Shown: positions 4,708 through 6,264 of the stretch, piece by piece
Layout of the letters: each line of letters opens with the position of its first letter
Position numbering within the stretch: the stretch's first letter is position 1
Program-made: the position numbers and the translations under genes
Notes under the pieces: generated by a model
Seen by the model: only the letters and a program-made list of their open reading frames with translations
The model's database searches: none
What the model was told of the DNA's origin: nothing
Source: Propionibacteriaceae bacterium UBA4569
Lineage (GTDB): Bacteria > Actinomycetota > Actinomycetes > Propionibacteriales > Propionibacteriaceae
Direction of reading: 5' to 3'
DNA: 6,264 bases
Assembly (NCBI GenBank): GCA_002387005.1
Contig: DGKN01000088.1
Span: 1 to 6,264 of the forward strand

Positions 4708-5484
4708 ATGTACGCGGAGGAACGTCGCCAACAGCTGGTGCAGCTGGCGCGCGAGGACGGGCGAGTCGCCGTCACCGTAGCCGCCAAGCGCTTCGACGTG
4801 ACCCCGGAGACCATCCGCCGCGACCTGGAGGCGCTCGACCGGGCAGGTCTGCTGCAGCGCGTCCACGGCGGGGCGATGCTCCCCAACTCCAACTTCCTCG
4901 GCGATCTGGGCCTGGGTGAGCGGGATGCCTCCGCCAGCGCCGAGAAGGACCGGATCGCCCGCGCCGCCGCAACGCTGCTCCCCGCCGACACCGAGGACGT
5001 GAACCGCGCCATCATCCTCGACGCCGGCACCACCACCGCCCGCCTGGCCGAACTCTTCCCCGCGTCCGCACGCTGGACCGTCTTCACCAACTCACTGCCG
5101 ATCGCGTCCGCACTGTCGTCCCACACCCAGGTGGCCGTCGAACTGGTCGGCGGCCGGGTCCGCGGCCTCACCCAGGCCTGCGTGGGCGGGCACGCCGTCG
5201 AACGCCTGGCCAACATCCGCGTCGACCTCGCCTTCCTCGGCGCCAACGGCGTCAGCCTCGACCACGGGCTGTCCACGCCCGACGGGGACGAGGCTCAGGT
5301 CAAGCGCCAGATGATGCGCAGTGCGCGCAAGGTCGTCCTCCTCGCGGACGCCCGCAAGCTCGGCGCCGAAACCACCACCCGTTTTGCCGGCCTGGACGAG
5401 ATGGACGTACTGGTCACCGATGCCATCACCGCGACCCAGAGCGAAAAGCTCACCAACCTAGGAATCGAGGTAGTGACCGCATGA
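4708..5484 (+). CDS. DeoR-family transcriptional repressor of the fructose operon
   Basis: A 258-residue DNA-binding protein of normal DeoR length. ATG 4708 is chosen because MYAEERRQQL is the classic family start and GAGGTGGG (4698-4705) precedes it. The frame is open upstream to 4594, but that part is not family-like and crosses the promoter. The N-terminal winged helix-turn-helix is clear: RVAVTVAAKRFDVTPETIRR (19-38) followed by DLEALDRAGLLQRVHGGA (39-56). The C-terminal sugar-phosphate sensor domain shows ILDAGTTTARLAELFP (103-118), FTNSLPIA (126-133), LVGGRVR (146-152), FLGANGVS (176-183) and KVVLLADARKLG (208-219). Its stop overlaps the fruK start by 4 nt, so it very likely controls fructose use and responds to fructose-1-phosphate or a related sugar phosphate. 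The name FruR is used for unrelated regulators too, so no symbol is given. Confidence 0.93.
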   Translation: MYAEERRQQLVQLAREDGRVAVTVAAKRFDVTPETIRRDLEALDRAGLLQRVHGGAMLPNSNFLGDLGLGERDASASAEKDRIARAAATLLPADTEDVNRAIILDAGTTTARLAELFPASARWTVFTNSLPIASALSSHTQVAVELVGGRVRGLTQACVGGHAVERLANIRVDLAFLGANGVSLDHGLSTPDGDEAQVKRQMMRSARKVVLLADARKLGAETTTRFAGLDEMDVLVTDAITATQSEKLTNLGIEVVTA

Positions 5485-6264
5485 TCGTCACCTTCACCGC
5501 CAACCCCTCCCTGGACCGCACCGCGCCGGTCGAGGGGGCAGTAACCCGCGGCGGCGTCCACCGTCTGGGCGCCTCCACAGCCGAACCGGGTGGGAAGGGC
5601 GTCAACGTCTCCCGCTGCGTCGCCCTGGCCGGCGTCCCCACGATTGCCGTCGTCCCGGCCGACGACCGCGACCTCCTGCTCACCGGGCTGGACGCGATCG
5701 ACGTCCCCTACCGCAATGTTCCGGTCGGGCAGCCGGTGCGCTCCAACCTGACGATCACCGAGTCGGACGGAACCACCAGCAAGTTCAACGAGCCGGGCGC
5801 CACCCTCACCGAGGAGCACCTGGCCGCCCTCACCAACACCTTGGTCGCCGCCGCCCGGGAGGCACACTGGGTCGTGCTGGCCGGCTCGCTGCCGCCGGGA
5901 GCGCCCGCGGCCTGGTACGCGCAACTGGTGCGCGAGCTACGTACCCTCGACACCCTGATCGCCGTCGACACTTCCGACGCCCCGCTGCAGGCACTCGCCG
6001 ACGCCCTGCCCGGCGCGGCACCCGACCTGATCAAGCCCAATTCCGAGGAGTTGGGCCAGCTGTGCGGACGTGATGGACTGGCGCTCGAGCAGGCCGCCGA
6101 GAACGGCGACTGGGGCCCGGTGTTGGAGGCCGCCCGCGAACTCATCGGCAAGGGCATCGGTGCGGTGCTGGTGACGCTCGGTGGCGCAGGTGCGCTGCTC
6201 GTCACACCCGAGGGCGCCTGGCGCGCCACCCCGCCCCCGATCACCGTGGCCTCCACGGTGGGCG
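5481..6264 (+). CDS. fruK: 1-phosphofructokinase (PfkB family), 3' end beyond window
   Basis: The frame starts at ATG 5481 inside the stop of the repressor gene (ATGA) and is open to the right edge: 261 codons of the usual 300 to 320. FruK phosphorylates fructose-1-phosphate, the product of the fructose PTS, to fructose-1,6-bisphosphate in the cytosol. Visible marks are the start MIVTFTANPSLDRT (NPSLD at 8-12, substrate side), the PfkB signature EPGGKGVNVSR (35-45), AGSLPPG near 136-142, KPNSEEL (185-191) and VTLGGAGAL (231-239). The catalytic GAGD motif should follow immediately after the last visible residues STVG, so its Asp lies outside the window. Among PfkB kinases, NPSLD with PGGKGVNVSR favours 1-phosphofructokinase or tagatose-6-phosphate kinase; the DeoR partner favours fruK. 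The PTS gene fruA is expected downstream. Confidence 0.92.
   Translation, partial: MIVTFTANPSLDRTAPVEGAVTRGGVHRLGASTAEPGGKGVNVSRCVALAGVPTIAVVPADDRDLLLTGLDAIDVPYRNVPVGQPVRSNLTITESDGTTSKFNEPGATLTEEHLAALTNTLVAAAREAHWVVLAGSLPPGAPAAWYAQLVRELRTLDTLIAVDTSDAPLQALADALPGAAPDLIKPNSEELGQLCGRDGLALEQAAENGDWGPVLEAARELIGKGIGAVLVTLGGAGALLVTPEGAWRATPPPITVASTVG

Noticed and set aside
4461..4919. Plus-strand frame of 152 codons into the DeoR gene
   Set aside because: Out of frame with the clear DeoR protein, with an Arg-rich shadow composition in the overlap.

Overview
The window looks like chromosomal DNA of a high-GC actinobacterium. Every convincing gene strongly prefers G or C at third codon positions, GTG serves as a start once, Shine-Dalgarno sites are strong, and the protein families (ArnT-like GT39 mannosyltransferase, DUF6191-like small protein, DeoR-FruK pair) are typical of that phylum. 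The genus cannot be named safely from this sequence.

Layout. (1) Positions 1-1441, minus strand, hold the N-terminal part of a membrane glycosyltransferase (GT39/ArnT-like). At its usual poly-glycine loop it does not return to membrane segments. It continues for about 175 residues as glycine-rich, tail-fibre-like sequence with a different codon habit, and it is still open at the left edge. (2) Positions 1442-1633 are a divergent intergenic region with inverted repeats and a weak promoter candidate. (3) Positions 1634-4012, plus strand, hold a tight three-gene operon: an SRPBCC/AHSA1 protein, an SLC45/sucrose-type MFS transporter and a universal stress protein. The junctions are a 4-nt ATGA overlap and a 1-nt gap. 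(4) Positions 4013-4182 hold a strong TTCG-loop terminator and then a second, much longer imperfect hairpin of about 87 nt. (5) Positions 4183-4386 hold a small DUF6191-like protein. (6) Positions 4387-4707 hold a compact inverted repeat, a doubtful minus-strand ORF with a trace of pentapeptide repeats, and the promoter/operator of the next gene. (7) Positions 4708-6264, plus strand, hold a DeoR-family repressor overlapping by ATGA with 1-phosphofructokinase (fruK), which is cut by the right edge. In related bacteria a fructose PTS gene (fruA) usually follows.

How the genes work together. The right end is a fructose-uptake regulon: a DeoR-type repressor sensing a sugar phosphate (probably fructose-1-phosphate) controls itself and fruK through an inverted repeat just downstream of its own -10 box. 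The central operon joins a disaccharide-type transporter to two small cytosolic proteins. If the transporter carries sucrose, as its family resemblance hints, the window would cluster sucrose and fructose use, but the sequence alone does not prove this.

No tRNA, rRNA, CRISPR array, transposase or clear prophage gene is present. The item most in need of checking is the glycosyltransferase/tail-fibre-like junction, which is either an unusual fusion or an assembly join at a GGC repeat. The long hairpin at 4067-4153 is the best candidate for an undescribed element.
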